64,000 nt of DNA from Periplaneta americana. Taxonomy: Eukaryota > Arthropoda > Insecta > Blattodea > Blattidae. The notes under the pieces were generated by a model that was not told the origin of the DNA, searched no databases, and saw only the letters and a list, made by a program, of their open reading frames with translations. Location of the stretch: assembly GCF_040183065.1 (NCBI RefSeq), contig NC_091124.1, positions 91,473,001 through 91,537,000 on the forward strand, written 5' to 3'. Positions within the stretch are counted from its first letter, which is position 1. The number at the start of each line of letters is the position of its first letter. The position numbers and the translations under genes are program-made. Positions 63,284-64,000 of this stretch are shown in pieces.

Positions 63284-64000
63284 CTGCAAAATAGAAATAA
63301 TACACAAAGTTACAAACAAGTTCTTTACATATTATGTACTGATGACTAAAAGTTACTCAATATTCGTTTCACTCATTTTGAATATTAATATTAGCAGCCA
63401 CTTAAACATATTTTCTATTGTGATGCTCTGTTATAACCAAAAATAACACAAATAGTACAGTATTAGTTCAGATCAAGATATTTCTTTTAAAATGTGTTCA
63501 TTTAACATAAATCAGATCTAAATAGAGGTAACTAGTTTTCCAAAACCATGGTTCTTCTGCCGATAATAGGGAACATTTCATGTTTCAAGCCCTTCCAGAT
63601 CAAAGATCTTAAGTTTAAACTCGCGAAATTTTTATTCAAAATGTGCGTTTTAATAGAAATTGTTTTACAATTTTATGACATTTTAATTGAAAGTGCTCAA
63701 AAATCGATATTTATGTACAGCTGTACAAAGTTTTTGAATTTAATAGTAAATCCCTTCAACATAGAATTTTGAATCTAATATTGAAATCAGATTTAAGTGA
63801 CTATTCTTAAATATAAAGCAGAAATAACCTAGAAGTTTTATGGTTCCTATTAGTTTTTATTGTTCACACACAAGATGGGAGATCATTACACAAATTTCTC
63901 TACACATATAAATGTTGATAGAAAACTGTATTGTCAAAATGTACAAAGAATCTTAAGATTCCCTTGATGATACAAATCTCTATAGTCTTTGTAGGAATAT
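63284..64000. other. intron upstream of pum exon A
   Basis: AT-rich; I see no further pum exon before the window ends. The next upstream exon must end in phase 0. Confidence 0.5.

Overview
The window is AT-rich, TE-rich insect nuclear DNA, most like a large-genome polyneopteran such as a cockroach. That placement is an inference from the gene's orthology, multi-kilobase introns and the mix of RTE and CR1-like LINEs, tRNA-derived SINEs, mariner, pogo and hAT remnants. Only one host protein-coding gene could be supported: the 3' part of pumilio (pum), on the minus strand. Twelve coding exons run from 63283 down to a stop codon at 22239. All splice junctions keep the frame and encode 786 residues. 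The 5' exons and the start codon lie beyond the right edge. The gene includes a Q-rich and A-rich low-complexity N-terminal region, a complete eight-repeat PUM homology domain with all canonical RNA-recognition triplets intact, and a glycine/valine-rich C-terminal tail.

Layout. 1-2039: no gene recognised. 2048-3404: a non-autonomous DNA transposon with 36-bp terminal inverted repeats (TIRs) and an 8-bp target-site duplication (TSD). 3624-4420: a decayed hAT transposase. 4700-4905: a tRNA-derived SINE. 5578-9145: an RTE-type LINE split by a younger CR1-like LINE whose reverse transcriptase has a single stop. 9309-12966: small repeats, including a tRNA-like element and a LINE 3' tail. About 13000-22238: mostly repeat-poor, AT-rich DNA that probably holds a long pum 3' UTR, with several Pumilio-type motifs on the mRNA strand. 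22239-63283: pum exons, with introns that hold most of the other elements.

The introns preserve nested insertions. These include a SINE inside a LINE RNase H remnant (14-bp TSD), the same SINE family inside a mariner transposase (12-bp TSD), and a third SINE inside a second mariner-like element (15-bp TSD). A 181-bp MITE (7-bp TSD) sits inside one arm of a long palindrome. A LINE fragment sits inside a decayed hAT-like gene. No CRISPR, operon, rRNA or convincing functional tRNA gene is present.

The most interesting signals are the perfectly delimited, apparently undescribed DNA transposon at 2048-3404, the long-palindrome elements at 50440-51900 and 60711-62145, the Pumilio-motif excess downstream of the pum stop codon (possible autoregulation), and three frame-neutral phase 1-1 exons in pum. 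Family names are from recognition of protein motifs; no database search was possible.
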